Assembly: GCF_000718515.1 (NCBI RefSeq)
Contig: NZ_JNZS01000021.1
Location: 1 to 64,000, forward strand
Source of the DNA: Micromonospora parva
GTDB taxonomy: Bacteria; Actinomycetota; Actinomycetes; Mycobacteriales; Micromonosporaceae
Reading direction: 5' to 3'
DNA length: 64,000 nucleotides
The notes under the pieces were generated by a model. The model did not search any database and was not told the origin of the DNA. It saw nothing but the letters and a program-made list of their open reading frames with translations. How positions within the stretch are numbered: position 1 is the stretch's first letter; every line of letters begins with the position of its first letter. Of this stretch, positions 30,001-39,400 are shown piece after piece. Both the position numbers and the translations under genes were made by a program.

Positions 30001-30214
30001 CGTCGGCGCGCTCGCCACCGGGGTCGTCGCTCCCCTGCTCGTACGCACCGACACCGGCGCCGCGCCCATCCCGGCCGCCCAGCCACACTGGCCGTGGCCA
30101 GCCGAGGCCGCACTGCTCGCCGTACTGCTGGCCGGCTGCCTGCTGGCGGTCGCCGTCGTGGTCACCGTCCAGGTCCGCCGGGCCGACGCCGCGCACCTGC
30201 GGGTGGCACCGTGA
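27047..30214 (+). CDS. Large FtsX-like ABC permease (1)
   Basis: This 1055-aa protein has an N-terminal helix (about residues 15-38), a periplasm-type loop of about 230 residues, three or more helices near 300-450, then a second large external region and C-terminal helices (about 925-1045). These contain the FtsX pattern RAVEVARLRGLGMSRRGIRAVLLGQ. The design fits mechanotransmission or export permeases driven by MacB-type ATPases. The start has AGGTGA upstream. Its stop overlaps the next permease (GTGA). Substrate unknown. Confidence 0.82.
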   Translation: MLRLVSRRARAQWPLLAALLGVVTIGATLLGTCTLLVTRTAERALEIAMADAAPAAVDVTVYTGTVEGPDARSVAADTRAVVTSALAPFPATTTARASTVLRALPPALAPGTTVPAQAYLSGLDDLPARAELITGRWPRHPGDAVLLESTAQLLGLTPGRQVRLGAELAHAPVPAVDVTVVGVVRPLPGRGWDRDPLAAAGSAIGYRDGRFMQPVNAYGPFLVDLADLVSTGATVDRMEVTAHPDLSNPNRRDLETVAGAIRSADRRLAGTLGDRVQLARVSSDLSSTVRAADDQQHVTAAVVLAIAVLGGVLAATALVLAGRLTADLRADETALRSALGTSRRQLAATATLEAGLVAAVAAALATPASSVVHAGLTHLPPLDRAGLTVGPGVTGAQVLAVVGGALALAAVLTVLAVRPVAATGDRRTRRELLTRSGADLMLAVFAAAGWWQLYAQPTAASPRADAVRVLAPALLLTAGAALALRVVLPALRGADRLAYRARGLALPLALSEAARRPQAVAAGLLVGLACAAGTFGVAFDSTWHQSQRDQGALSVGTDLALTLSTAPVPGDGAVVSAATAGAVSPVLHRGTAVGQWLGTAGDPARLVAVDTTRADALLRGRLDGDRGWAELGATLAPPTRVTGLAVAANAPLVLSGTAAGDTPLAVTPRLLLQDATGLRTSCTGPALPLDGRELRLPSCATAAGLRLVAVALPVVADPAGGTVAVAVTLTVPSAGSTETPADGSDWTATSAPPVPNKVTNPSITLSATPAGTALRMAATVELDGAPDAARTLVATAFPDPGPVPVAVSARFASEVGAHPGSTLSVTVGITPVPVIVTEVVPTVPSAPGAVAVLADLDMLSRARAVTGDLTFPVDAWWVGHPAGPGAVERATALHLGTVATRESETARLIGGPLRAGVPGALRLIVPAAALLLLAGVVLHVTCDLQVRAVEVARLRGLGMSRRGIRAVLLGQHAGVLLPLLAAGAAVGALATGVVAPLLVRTDTGAAPIPAAQPHWPWPAEAALLAVLLAGCLLAVAVVVTVQVRRADAAHLRVAP

Positions 30215-32970
30215 ACCGGTGGCTGACCCGCCGGTGGCCGGCGCCGCACTGGCCGAGCATCCGTGGCCGGGCCCGTGCCGACGCTGGTCCGCTGCTGCTC
30301 ACCGCCGCCGTCATCGCGGCCGTCGCACTGCTCGCCGGGGCCGTGCCGGCGCTGCTGCGCGCCGCCGCCGACGACGCCGTCCAGGACGCGGTCCGCCGCG
30401 CCGGCAACGACGCGAACGTCCTCGTACACGCCGACTGGGAACGCGACGACGGCCCCAACGGCGGGCGGATCCGGACCGCCGGTCTCGCCGACGACGTCGA
30501 GGACTTCCGCGCCCGGGCGACATACGCGCTCGGGGCCGACCTGGACGCCGCGCTGCTCCCGCCCGTCGCCGTCGTCAGCGGCCCGATCCTCAGCATCACC
30601 GAGGGCAGCGTGCCGCGTACCTTCCAGTTCACCTACCTGGCCGACGACCGCGACGGCCCGGCGGTGACCTGGATCGCCGGCAGTGCGCCCGGTTCGCCCT
30701 TCCCCGACGAGCCCGTCGAAGCCCCCTACGACGGGCCGCCCTGGCCGGTGCAGGTCGGCCTCGCCGAGACGGCCGCCGCCGCCCTCAACCTCGGCCCCGG
30801 CGATCGGCTCCCGGTCAAGGACGGCCAGGGACGCGACAGGGACGTGCGGATCAGCGGGATCTACCGACCCGCGGACAGCACCGACAGCACCTGGCGACTC
30901 GCCCCGGCGCTCCTGGGGCCCCTGCCCGGCGCCGACGGTGTGGGGATCACCCGGTTCGCCGGCCTGCTGTCACGCGAGTCGCTACCGGACGCCCGGCTCG
31001 CCGTCGACCAGGACCAACTGCGGCGCACCGTCCACTTCGCCCCCGAACCCGGCGCGCTCACCTGGGACACCACAGCGGCGCTCGCCAACCAGGTGGTCGC
31101 GCTCAAGGCGGCCTCCGGCTCATCAGGCGCCCGCGACGGGTCCCTGCGCTGGGAATCGCAGCTCGACACCACACTGCGCGACGCCCGTACGCGCGGCAAC
31201 GCCGCTTCCGCGCAGGCCGCCGTCCTGCTCACCGGGATCCTGACCGTCACGGTACTGGTCCTGCTGCTCGCCGCCGCGCTACTGGTCCACCGCCGCACCC
31301 CGGCGCTGGGCGCCGCCCGGCAGCGCGGGGCGGCGTTACCCGACCTGGCCGCGGAGCTGACCATCGAGTCCACAGTGGTGTCGGTGTCGGCCGCCGCCGT
31401 CGGGCTCGCGCTCGCCCGCGCGGTCACTCCGGGCGTCTCCTGGACCTGGGCCGTTCCCGTGGTCCTGGCCGGCGCGGTCGCCGGGCCGGCGTTCGGCACC
31501 CTCGCCGCCGCCCGCGCCAGCCGCGACCGACGCCAGCCCGCCAACCCGGCCGCTCGGCGCTGGATCCGGGTCACCGCTCAGCTGCGCCGCGCCGCAGTGG
31601 AGGCGGCTGTCCTGATCGCCGCGGTCGCCGGGTTCGTCACACTGCACCAGCGTGGGCTCCTGCCCGACGCCGCCGACGGCGACACCGGTGAGCTGACCGG
31701 CGACCTGGTCCTGCCGATCAGCGCCCTCGCTCTGGGCGGGCTCGTCGGCGCGCTGGTCCTGCTCCGGCTGCTGCCCCTCGGGGCGCGGTTCGCGCTCCGC
31801 CAGGCGCTGCGCTCGCGTCGCCCGCTGGCCGTGTTCAGTGCCGCCCGGGCGGCCACCACGGCCGGGCGCGCGTTGCCGCTGCTGGTTCTCGTCAGCGCCA
31901 CGGCGCTCGCGTCGTTTGCGCTCATCCTCGGCAGCACCGTCACCCGGGGTCTGGCCGACGGCGCGTGGAGCACCGTCGGCGCCGACGCCCGCCTCGACCT
32001 CGGCACCGACGCGCAGGCGGCGACGCCCGCACTGGCCGAACGCGTCGCCGCCGCACCCGGGGTGCAGCAGGTCGTCGTCGCGCAGGTGACCGAATCGGCG
32101 CGCGTCTTCGCCGAATCGACGCTGTTCACGCCCCGCCTGGTCGTCGTGGACGCCGCCGCGTTCCAGCGCCTGCTGGCCACCACCCCGTTGCCCGACGCAC
32201 CGGCGCTGGCCCGGCTCACCGCACCGGCTCCCACCCCCGGGGACGTACCGGCGTTGGTCCTGTCGAACGACAGCGAACTGCGGACCGGCGCCCGGCTGCA
32301 GCTACCCCGCGACGACGCTCCGGCGATCCGCCTCGCCGCGGTCGGTACCGCGCCCGCCGTCGGCGGCGCCGGCGACGTCGTCGTCGTGGACGCCACGGCC
32401 CTCGCCGCCGCCGGCCTGCCCGCCGTGGCGAACACCGTCTGGGTGACCGGTCCCGGCGCGGCGCGGGCCGTGACGAACAGCGGCGTCGCCGCCGACGTCG
32501 TGCTGCGCGCGGACGTCCTGCGCGCGCAGCGGGTGGCTCCGCTGACCGCGGGGCTGCTGCGGCTGGCGTGGACGGCCGCCGCGGTGCTGGTGACGCTGGG
32601 GCTGCTCGGCCTCCTGCTGGCTGCCGCCGCCGGTACGTCGGAGCGCTGGCACACACTGGTCCGGCTGCGCACCCTCGGCCTGCGGCCCCGCGACGCCCGC
32701 TGGGTCGCCGCCGGAGAGCTGCTGCCGCCGGTCGTGGTCACCGCCGGGTACGGCCCACTACTCGGGGCACTGCTGGCCCGCCTGACGCTCGGCCCGCTCG
32801 ACCTGCGGCTGCTCACCGGCCAGCCCGGCGACCCGGCGACGGTCCTGCCGTGGTGGCTGCTCGGCCTGGTGGGCGTGGTGCTGCTGGCGGTGGCCGCCAC
32901 TGTCGTCCCGGTCGAGTCGGCGCTGCGGCGACGCGACCGGCTCAGTGAGGTGCTCCGCGCCGGCGAGTGA
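30211..32970 (+). CDS. Large FtsX-like ABC permease (2)
   Basis: This 919-aa protein resembles the preceding permease: N-terminal helix (residues 25-45), large external loop, central helix group (about 350-520), second external loop and C-terminal helices with RLRTLGLRPRDARWVAAGELL. Together they look like the two membrane halves of a heterodimeric FtsX-type system that extrudes or senses an envelope compound such as an antimicrobial peptide or lipid. The GTG start overlaps the previous stop by 4 nt. No peptide-sensing kinase is adjacent. Confidence 0.82.
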   Translation: MNRWLTRRWPAPHWPSIRGRARADAGPLLLTAAVIAAVALLAGAVPALLRAAADDAVQDAVRRAGNDANVLVHADWERDDGPNGGRIRTAGLADDVEDFRARATYALGADLDAALLPPVAVVSGPILSITEGSVPRTFQFTYLADDRDGPAVTWIAGSAPGSPFPDEPVEAPYDGPPWPVQVGLAETAAAALNLGPGDRLPVKDGQGRDRDVRISGIYRPADSTDSTWRLAPALLGPLPGADGVGITRFAGLLSRESLPDARLAVDQDQLRRTVHFAPEPGALTWDTTAALANQVVALKAASGSSGARDGSLRWESQLDTTLRDARTRGNAASAQAAVLLTGILTVTVLVLLLAAALLVHRRTPALGAARQRGAALPDLAAELTIESTVVSVSAAAVGLALARAVTPGVSWTWAVPVVLAGAVAGPAFGTLAAARASRDRRQPANPAARRWIRVTAQLRRAAVEAAVLIAAVAGFVTLHQRGLLPDAADGDTGELTGDLVLPISALALGGLVGALVLLRLLPLGARFALRQALRSRRPLAVFSAARAATTAGRALPLLVLVSATALASFALILGSTVTRGLADGAWSTVGADARLDLGTDAQAATPALAERVAAAPGVQQVVVAQVTESARVFAESTLFTPRLVVVDAAAFQRLLATTPLPDAPALARLTAPAPTPGDVPALVLSNDSELRTGARLQLPRDDAPAIRLAAVGTAPAVGGAGDVVVVDATALAAAGLPAVANTVWVTGPGAARAVTNSGVAADVVLRADVLRAQRVAPLTAGLLRLAWTAAAVLVTLGLLGLLLAAAAGTSERWHTLVRLRTLGLRPRDARWVAAGELLPPVVVTAGYGPLLGALLARLTLGPLDLRLLTGQPGDPATVLPWWLLGLVGVVLLAVAATVVPVESALRRRDRLSEVLRAGE

Positions 32971-33005
32971 ACAGACGCCCCCGGTGGTGCGGGCCGGAAC
33001 GCCGA

Positions 33006-33035
33006 GGCCCGTCACCGGATGTCCGGTAACGGGCC
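33006..33035. terminator. Hairpin between ABC operon and tRNA-Val
   Basis: GGCCCGTCACCGG (33006-33018) pairs with CCGGTAACGGGCC (33023-33035) with one mismatch and a 4-nt loop. It lies between the convergent ABC operon and tRNA genes and could serve either. No clear T-run follows. Confidence 0.5.
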
Positions 33036-33058
33036 AGTCGATGTGCCGGTGGAGATGG

Positions 33059-33130
33059 TGGGCGATACTGGGTTTGAACCAGTGACCTCTTCCGTGTCAA
33101 GGAAGCGCGCTCCCACTGCGCCAATCGCCC
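33059..33130 (-). tRNA. tRNA-Val (GAC), left copy
   Basis: The minus strand folds into a 72-nt tRNA without encoded CCA: acceptor GGGCGAT/ATCGCCC, anticodon stem-loop CTTCC-TTGACAC-GGAAG with anticodon GAC, and T-loop GGTTCAAACCC. The sequence is identical to the tRNA at 43423-43494. Confidence 0.95.
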
Positions 33131-33160
33131 GTGGTGGCCCCCCGTGGGGGGCGGATCGCG

Positions 33161-33233
33161 AGCGGACGACGGGATTCGAACCCGCGACCCTCACCTTGGC
33201 AAGGTGATGCGCTACCAGCTGCGCTACGTCCGC
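33161..33233 (-). tRNA. tRNA-Gly (GCC), left copy
   Basis: The minus strand gives a 73-nt tRNA with acceptor GCGGACG/CGTCCGC, anticodon loop TTGCCAA (anticodon GCC) and T-loop GGGTTCGAATCCC. It is identical to 43613-43685. It lies 30 nt upstream of tRNA-Val in the same orientation. Confidence 0.95.
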
Positions 33234-33381
33234 ACGTCCCCGACTCGCGTCGGCGACAGGTGAACTCTACCCGATGCCAAGATCGCTTGGCACAGCACCC
33301 TGGCCCGTCGGCGGTTGCGCTGGTCGCCACCGGGGTACTGAAGGGCTCGACAGCGCACCACACCCCCTTAAGGAGGCTGTC

Positions 33382-33624
33382 GTGGGTATCGGCACCAGCA
33401 TCTTCCTGATCGCGCTCGGCGCGATCCTCACCTTCGCACTGGACGCGAGCGTCGGCGGCATCAACCTCGACGTGGTCGGCTGGATCCTGATGGGCGCCGG
33501 GCTGCTCGGCCTGATCATGACCACGCTGATCTGGGGTCGCCGCCGTCAGGTGGTCACCACCACCGAACAGCCGGTGGAGTACCGCCAGGTCGAGGAACGG
33601 CGGGACATCGCGCCGCCGCTGTGA
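33382..33624 (+). CDS. Small membrane protein, DUF6458-like
   Basis: This 80-aa protein starts MGIGTSIFLIALGAILTFAL and has two hydrophobic helices followed by a cytoplasmic tail rich in Arg and Glu. The pattern matches a widespread actinobacterial small membrane family (DUF6458, from memory) without known function. The GTG start has AAGGAGG 5 nt upstream, which decides it. Two hairpins follow the gene. Confidence 0.75.
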   Translation: MGIGTSIFLIALGAILTFALDASVGGINLDVVGWILMGAGLLGLIMTTLIWGRRRQVVTTTEQPVEYRQVEERRDIAPPL

Positions 33625-33634
33625 CCCGGCCCCC

Positions 33635-33710
33635 CGGCGCCGCTGACGGCGCCGCCCGGATCACCGTGACGCCGAGCCGGTCGCCCCGCTGAGGGACGGC
33701 CGGCTCGGCG
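33635..33710. terminator. Two hairpins closing convergent genes
   Basis: CGGCGCCG-CTGA-CGGCGCCG (33635-33654) and an 11-bp stem CGCCGAGCCGG/CCGGCTCGGCG (33670-33680 with 33700-33710) lie between the DUF6458-like gene and the opposing pseudogene. They are probable transcription terminators. Confidence 0.55.
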
Positions 33711-33758
33711 CACGACGACCTTGGATACGCCGGACAGCGCGCGGCGCAGCCACACCGC

Positions 33759-34172
33759 TCAGCGCATCAGCGCGTTGAGGGTGCCGTAGTCGAGGGCGTC
33801 CGCCAGCGCGCCGTACGTGCCCGCGCCGAGCGCCTCATCCGCCGCGCGGCGGGCGACCGTGTACGCGGCCTCCGCGACCGAGGAGCCGAGGCTCACCCGG
33901 GCCACCCCCAGCCGGGCCAACTCCGGCACTGTCGGCGCACCGGGCCCGGCCAGCACGTTCAGCGGCGCCGGCACCGGTCGCACCAGCTCTCGGATGGTCG
34001 CCGGGTCGACCACCCCCGGCACGAAGATGCCGTCCGCGCCGGCCGCGAGGTAGGCATACGCTCGGGTCAGCGTCTCGTCGACGCCCCCGGCGCCGCTGAG
34101 GAACGTGTCGATCCGGGCGTTGACGAAGAGCGGCAGGCCTGGTGGTGACCCACCGAAGGGGCCGGTCGTTGC
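33759..34172 (-). pseudogene. Truncated isocitrate lyase/PEP mutase-family gene
   Basis: The open frame encodes only the C-terminal part of this family: GLPLFVNARIDTFLSGAGG, DETLTRAYAYLAAGADGIFVPG and LNVLAGPGAPTVPELARLGVARVS. The N-terminal half, with the barrel start and the catalytic KKCGH-type loop, is missing. An in-frame TGA at 34173-34175 closes it upstream, and no family-like sequence is visible beyond. It is therefore a 5'-deleted remnant. It abuts a TetR gene on the same strand. Confidence 0.7.
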
Positions 34173-34231
34173 TCAGTGCCCGCACCGACCTCGCCGAGGT
34201 CCGGGTTACCGGGCGGCCCGCTGGTGAGCGG

Positions 34232-34813
34232 TCAGTCCAGGCAGGTGAGCGCGACCTCGGCGTACCGCGTCAGCGCCGCCCGGTCCGGGGTGATGGCGCC
34301 CATCACGCGCAGACCCTGGAGGCTGGTCACCAGGAAGCCGGCCAGGTCGGTGGCGCTGCGGTCGGTGGTGATCTGACCTCGCAACTGGGCCTCGGCGAGC
34401 AGGTCGTAGAGCGCCAACTCCAGGGACTGGGTGGTCGAGCGGAGCCGCTCGGCGACCCGCACGTCCTGGTGCGCGCGTTCCATCGAGGCGCCGACGATGA
34501 GGCAGGAGAGGTGCCGGCCGTCGCCGGTGATGTCGTCCACCGCGCCGATGAAGACCTCCCGGATGACCGCTCGCGCGTCGTTGCCGGAGCGCAGCAGATC
34601 GACCATCGGGGCGGCGTAGCGCTGCCGGTACAGGTCGAGCGCCGCCAGGTAGAGGCCGTCCTTACTGCCGAACGCGGCGTAGATCGAGCCGCTGCCCAGG
34701 CCGGTCGCCTCGGAGAGGTCACGCATGGAGGTGCCCTCGTAACCCTTTCTCCGGAACACGTCCATGGCAGCGTTGACCGCGGCGTCGAGGTCGAACTCCC
34801 GGGTACGTGCCAT
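34232..34813 (-). CDS. TetR-family transcriptional regulator
   Basis: This 193-aa regulator has the N-terminal HTH (FRRKGYEGTSMRDLSEATGLGSGSIYAAFGSKDGLY) and a ligand-binding domain of the QacR/AcrR-like type with CLIVGASMERA. It would normally repress a neighbouring gene. The natural target may have been the adjacent PEP-mutase-like gene, now broken, or the divergent acetyltransferase. No clear palindromic operator is visible in the 116-nt divergent gap. Confidence 0.88.
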   Translation of the reverse strand: MARTREFDLDAAVNAAMDVFRRKGYEGTSMRDLSEATGLGSGSIYAAFGSKDGLYLAALDLYRQRYAAPMVDLLRSGNDARAVIREVFIGAVDDITGDGRHLSCLIVGASMERAHQDVRVAERLRSTTQSLELALYDLLAEAQLRGQITTDRSATDLAGFLVTSLQGLRVMGAITPDRAALTRYAEVALTCLD

Positions 34814-34929
34814 GACCGAACCCTACCCACTATCTGGAACGATCGACAAAGTACCGCCGGTCACAGCCGCCGGGCCGGCCGTTTCCCCTGCTCGGGGCAG
34901 GTGCCGGCCACCGCGTTACGATCCAGATC

Positions 34930-35664
34930 ATGGAGCCTCTCGACACGGTGCTGGCCGCGCACCGGGCGTACCTGCTCGGGTGGAACATCGGCGTCACCGG
35001 AGGCCCGGACCTCCCGACCTACCGCAGTGACGTGCCGCACGCGCCGCTCAACGGCGTGCTGCGGGTAGCCGGGCGCACCCCGCACGACGCGCTCACCGAG
35101 GCCCGGCAACGCCTGCACGGCGTACCCCGGATCTGGTGGGTCGGCCCGGACAGCGACGCCGGCAGCGCGGACGCCCTGATCTCCCTCGGCGCGGTGGAGG
35201 TCGCCCGTATGCCGATCATGACGGTGGAGATCGGGGAGGCGGCCGATGTGCCGACGCCCGCCGGCGTGCACATCGCCGAGACCGCCGACCTCGCCGCGTT
35301 CGTCCCGGCCTATGCCCGGGTGTCCGGAATTCCGGCGGACGGTGTGGCGGCGACGATCGAACGGGAGAAGGCGTTCACCGGCGACGGCACGCTGCTCCGG
35401 CTGGCCGGCCACCTCGATGACGGTCGGGTCGTCGCGACGGCCGTCGCCTGGATCAGCCACGGCCTGGTCACGCTCTACTTCGTCGGCACCCAGCCGGAGC
35501 AGCGCCGCCGGGGCATCGGTGCGGCCATGACCAGGGCCGCCCTGGATCTGGCCGCCGAGCGGGGCGTCCGCACCGCCGCCCTCACCTCGTCGGCGATCGG
35601 TGAGTCGGTCTACCGCAGCCTCGGTTTCCGGCCGGTGGGCGAGTTCCGCCTGCTGACCTTCTGA
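34930..35664 (+). CDS. GNAT-family N-acetyltransferase
   Basis: This 244-aa protein has a C-terminal GNAT domain with the acetyl-CoA loop VGTQPEQRRRGIGAAMTRAAL (R/Q-x-x-G-x-G/A type) and GESVYRSLGFRPVGEF. The N-terminal 100 residues are a divergent GNAT-like half, so it may be a double-GNAT protein with only one active site. Substrate unknown. It is divergent from the TetR gene. Confidence 0.82.
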   Translation: MEPLDTVLAAHRAYLLGWNIGVTGGPDLPTYRSDVPHAPLNGVLRVAGRTPHDALTEARQRLHGVPRIWWVGPDSDAGSADALISLGAVEVARMPIMTVEIGEAADVPTPAGVHIAETADLAAFVPAYARVSGIPADGVAATIEREKAFTGDGTLLRLAGHLDDGRVVATAVAWISHGLVTLYFVGTQPEQRRRGIGAAMTRAALDLAAERGVRTAALTSSAIGESVYRSLGFRPVGEFRLLTF

Positions 35665-35750
35665 CGACGAGCGGGCGCCGGCCGGCGCAAACCATTGACT
35701 ACGCGGTTCAGACAGCGTTGTCTTTTACTGTCGCCTGGGGAGGTACGACA

Positions 35751-36278
35751 GTGATCGACGATGTGTCCCTCGTGTTCTGCGTGACCGCTGACGTGTCGGT
35801 GCGCGAACGGATGGTCCGGCGCCTCAACGGCCTGGGCACCCTGGTGATCTGCGCCGACCTCGCGGAGTTGCAGGCGATGATCGGCGGACCGGTGATCAGC
35901 GGCCCGGCCCGGGTCGCCACCTCCACCGCCGCGCCCACGCCCGCCCTCGTCGCAGCCGGCGCACCTGTCGGCACGGCCGGTCAGATCAGCCTCGGCGACC
36001 TCACCATCGACCCGCTTGAGCACCGGGTGACGTGGCGCGGAGAACCGCTGGCCCTGACCCGACTCGAACGCAACCTGCTCACCCAGCTCGCCACCGCCCC
36101 GGTCGGCGTCTGGACGTACGAGCGGCTCTTCGAATCGGTCTGGGGCTGCGCGTTCCTCGGCGACACGTCGACCCTGCACTCGGCGGTGAAGCGGCTACGT
36201 CGCAAACTGCGCGCCGCCGACGACGCCCTGCGCGTGCACACCGTACGAGGCGTCGGCTACCGGCTCAGCGTCGACTGA
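35751..36278 (+). CDS. Winged-helix DNA-binding protein with degenerate receiver-like N-terminus
   Basis: This 175-aa protein ends in an OmpR/PhoB-type winged helix (about residues 85-175: ITLGDLTIDPLEHRVTWRGE-like start, LTRLERNLLTQLA, TLHSAVKRLRRKLRA, VHTVRGVGYRLSVD). The N-terminal 60 residues look like the first strand-helix of a receiver, but with no acidic pocket. It may be a phosphorylation-independent orphan regulator. The GTG has GGGGAGG 7 nt upstream; a TTG 33 nt earlier is less likely. Confidence 0.75.
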   Translation: MIDDVSLVFCVTADVSVRERMVRRLNGLGTLVICADLAELQAMIGGPVISGPARVATSTAAPTPALVAAGAPVGTAGQISLGDLTIDPLEHRVTWRGEPLALTRLERNLLTQLATAPVGVWTYERLFESVWGCAFLGDTSTLHSAVKRLRRKLRAADDALRVHTVRGVGYRLSVD

Positions 36279-36288
36279 CGACCGACGG

Positions 36289-36324
36289 ACCACAAGCGAA
36301 ACGGCTCGTCACCGGGTCTTCCGG
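36289..36324 (+). repeat. 36-bp direct repeat, left copy (half terminator)
   Basis: ACCACAAGCGAAACGGCTCG continuing through TCACCGGGTCTTCCGG matches 43366-43401 at 35 of 36 positions. The right copy forms the left arm and loop of a complete terminator next to tRNA-Val; here the second arm is missing. The copies bracket the 2183-aa surface-protein gene in direct orientation. Apart from this repeat I see nothing in 36279-36488. Confidence 0.85.
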
Positions 36325-36488
36325 GGTCGAGGGTCCGCGACCGATTCGGCTCACGAGCGGGCCGTGTGCATTTCAGGGCGAGCGTCGGTGGCCCCGGGAG
36401 TCGTTCGGCTCAGCAGGTCCGTGATCCAGGTGCGGACACGGGCCGTGCGAATCCGAGCGTTGGCCCGGGTTGGGGGCGGGTGGACGAA

Positions 36489-39400
36489 TCAGGACGTGGG
36501 CGGGTTGATCCGCAAACCGATGCCAGGTCGGAGCACCGGTTGGCGGTAGACGTACTGGAGTGCGCGGGTACCTTCGGCGTTCTCGATGCCGATGACAGCG
36601 CCGCCGCCCCTTTCCTGGAACGTGCCGTCGAGATCGGCATAGACGAACGAATATCCGCCGGTCTCGTGGATTATCAGTTGGAAGGAGACCCGGGTCAGAT
36701 CGTCGACGTGGGACAGGACGTTGTGCCATTCGATGACGTACTGGCGGTTTGACCCGGTGCCGCGGATCTCCGCACGCACGGCAGCGTCGTCGTCCACTAT
36801 CCAGTCGTGCCAGAACGGATAGATGGCCGCGTCGGGCCCGTAGTAGCCGTCCGGCTCCGCAAGACGGTCGGGGTACGAGTGGGACTCGCCCGGATCGACG
36901 AAGCTCAGATAGCCGTTGATGTCCAGCCAGCCATTGGCGTACCCCTGTCCGTACAGGGTGGTCGGGAATGGCAGGGTGATCGGGATATAGACGTCGTCGC
37001 CCGTCAGCGGTAGCGCCGGTCCGGTGACCGGGGTGAGCACCATCGGCTGCTCGGCGATGGTGTATCCGGCACCGGCCGGGGTCGTCGTGGTCGGGAAGTC
37101 CACAGTTCTTTGGGTGTTCGAGCCGACGTCGACAGACTCGACGGAGGAGCCCTTGCAGGCACCCGCGTGCAGCGTGGCGGTGATCGCGTGCGTGCCAGCT
37201 GGCACGTCCTCGATCTGGTATGTGCCGTTGGGTGCCGTCGTCGCGGCCAGGCCCGCCGTGGTGACGGTCGCGCCCGGTACCGCGGCGCCCTGGCAGCTGA
37301 CGATGCCGGAGACGACACCGGTGCCCGGAGGGCTGGGCCGGAACACCACACCCTGACCGGATGTGAGCAGGGTGTCGTGGTGCAGGTACTGGAAGCCGAT
37401 GGTGCCGGCACCGTTCTGGATCCCGACGGTGGCGCTGCCTCCCCGCTCGACGATGTTGGCTGGATCGATATCGGCGTAGGCGAAGGTCATGGTGCCGTCT
37501 TCGTCGAAGATCACTTCGAAGGACGCGCGCACCGTCGGGTCGCTGGAGTGGTGCACATTGCGCCACTCCACCACCCACTGCCGGTTCGGAGCCGTGCCCC
37601 GTGCGGCGGTGGCGATGGCGGCCGACTCGTCGACCACCCAGTCGTCCCACAGGACCGCTACCACGGGTTCCGGCTCATCATTGGGCCCCGGGGTCGGTAT
37701 CGGTTGGCTTTGACGGAGGTCTCCGGGGTGCCGGAAGACGACGGCACCGCTCCAGGTGAGCCACACCGAGTTGTACGACTCACCGTAGATCTTGACGGGG
37801 AACGGCGCGTTCACCTGCCAGTGGTCCTCATCCTCCTCGGGAGCTACCTCGATCTGGGTGCCGGGGATGAAGGTCTGTGGTCCGGTCTCGCAGGTGTAGC
37901 CGAACTCGTCCCCGTCGACCATCACCGAGAGGTCAACATCCGAGGTGCCACCGGCATGGTTGACCACCTGCCTGGCGGACTGGCCGACGCAGCGGTTGTC
38001 GCTGGTCGAGGAGATCAGGACGTACTCGCCGACCGGCACGTTGGTGAACTGGTAGCCGCCGTCCGCGCCGGTGGTGACGGTCGTTCCGGTCGTGCTCATG
38101 GTCACGGTCGCCCCGGCGACAGGCGTGGAGGTCACCGCTGTGGTCAACGTGCCGGTGATCGTCCCCGACGCCGCAGGCGTGTACGTGATCGACGAGTGGG
38201 ACGTCAGCGACGGTTCATGGGCGGAGAAGACCGCCGCGACGGTGCCGGAACCGTTCTCAAGGCCGATCACGGCCGCATCGCCACGTTGTCTCGGCGATGT
38301 CATCTCGCCGTAGTGGAAGACGATCCGCCCGTCCTCGTGGAGCACCAACTCGAACGTCGTCCGGTCAGATCCGTCGTAGAAGGCCATGTTGCGCCACTCC
38401 ACGGCGAACGACCTGTTCGGCGCGACACCAGTGAGTTGGCTACGGATACTGGAGGACTCGTCGGCTACCAGGTCCTCCCAGAACGGGGCCACCACGGCGT
38501 TCGGCGCGTCGCCGTCTGGCAGGAACCCGTACCAGCCGAACGGATCGTCCTGTGGTTGGAAGCTCAGCAGTCCGTTGGTGTACACGGCAGCCGTGGAGTA
38601 GGTCCCGCCGTGGTATCGCATCGGGAACGGCAGGGTGACGGAGGTGGACTCGTCGTCGCCGGTCAGTGGGATGACCGTCGACGCCGCGACGTAGCCGGAG
38701 GCGCCGACCGTGCAGGCGTAGCCGAGGCCGCCGTAGTCCGGGCCGAGTTGCAGATTGCGGACGAGGTTGGCGTTCAACTCCACCTGGACCCGTGCCCTGC
38801 TCCCGCATCTGGTGTCCGGCACCGTGGAGACGGCGTAGCTGTCAGCGACCAGGTCGTCGAACGTCCACGCCCCACCCGCGCCGGTGACGGTCGACATACC
38901 GGACGGGTCCAGGGTCACCCTCGCCCCGACCACCGCGGCGCCGGCCGCGTTGACCAGCGTGCCGGACAGGTCGTGCAACGCCAGCGGACTGGCGGTCTCC
39001 GGGTGGCCGAACACGATCGCCCGGCCGCTGGCCAGGACCGCCTCGGCTGTGGAGTAGCGCAGCCCGTCCGCACCGGCCGGGGCCTCGATCCCGACCGCCG
39101 CCTGCGCTCCCTGCTCGACCGCGCCGTCAAGACTGTCGTAGTTGGTGGTCACCGTGCCGTCCGGCGCCAGGATCACCTCGAACGACACCCGCTGCGCGGT
39201 CGACGCTTTCCGGTGCACGTTGCGCCATTCGACCACGAACCGTTCGTTCGCTCCGGTACCCGTGGTCGCGGTCCGCACACTCGCCGAGGCGTCCACCACC
39301 AGGTCGTCCCAGAACGGTGCCACCACCGCGTTCGGCTCGGCAGGCGCCGGCAACGACCCACCTGTGTACGGATGCGAACCACCGGGGTCCGTGAAGGACA

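Noticed and set aside
30094..30210. Longer start for the second FtsX permease
   Set aside because: It would overlap the upstream permease by over 100 nt; GTG 30211 gives the usual GTGA overlap and a proper N-terminal helix.
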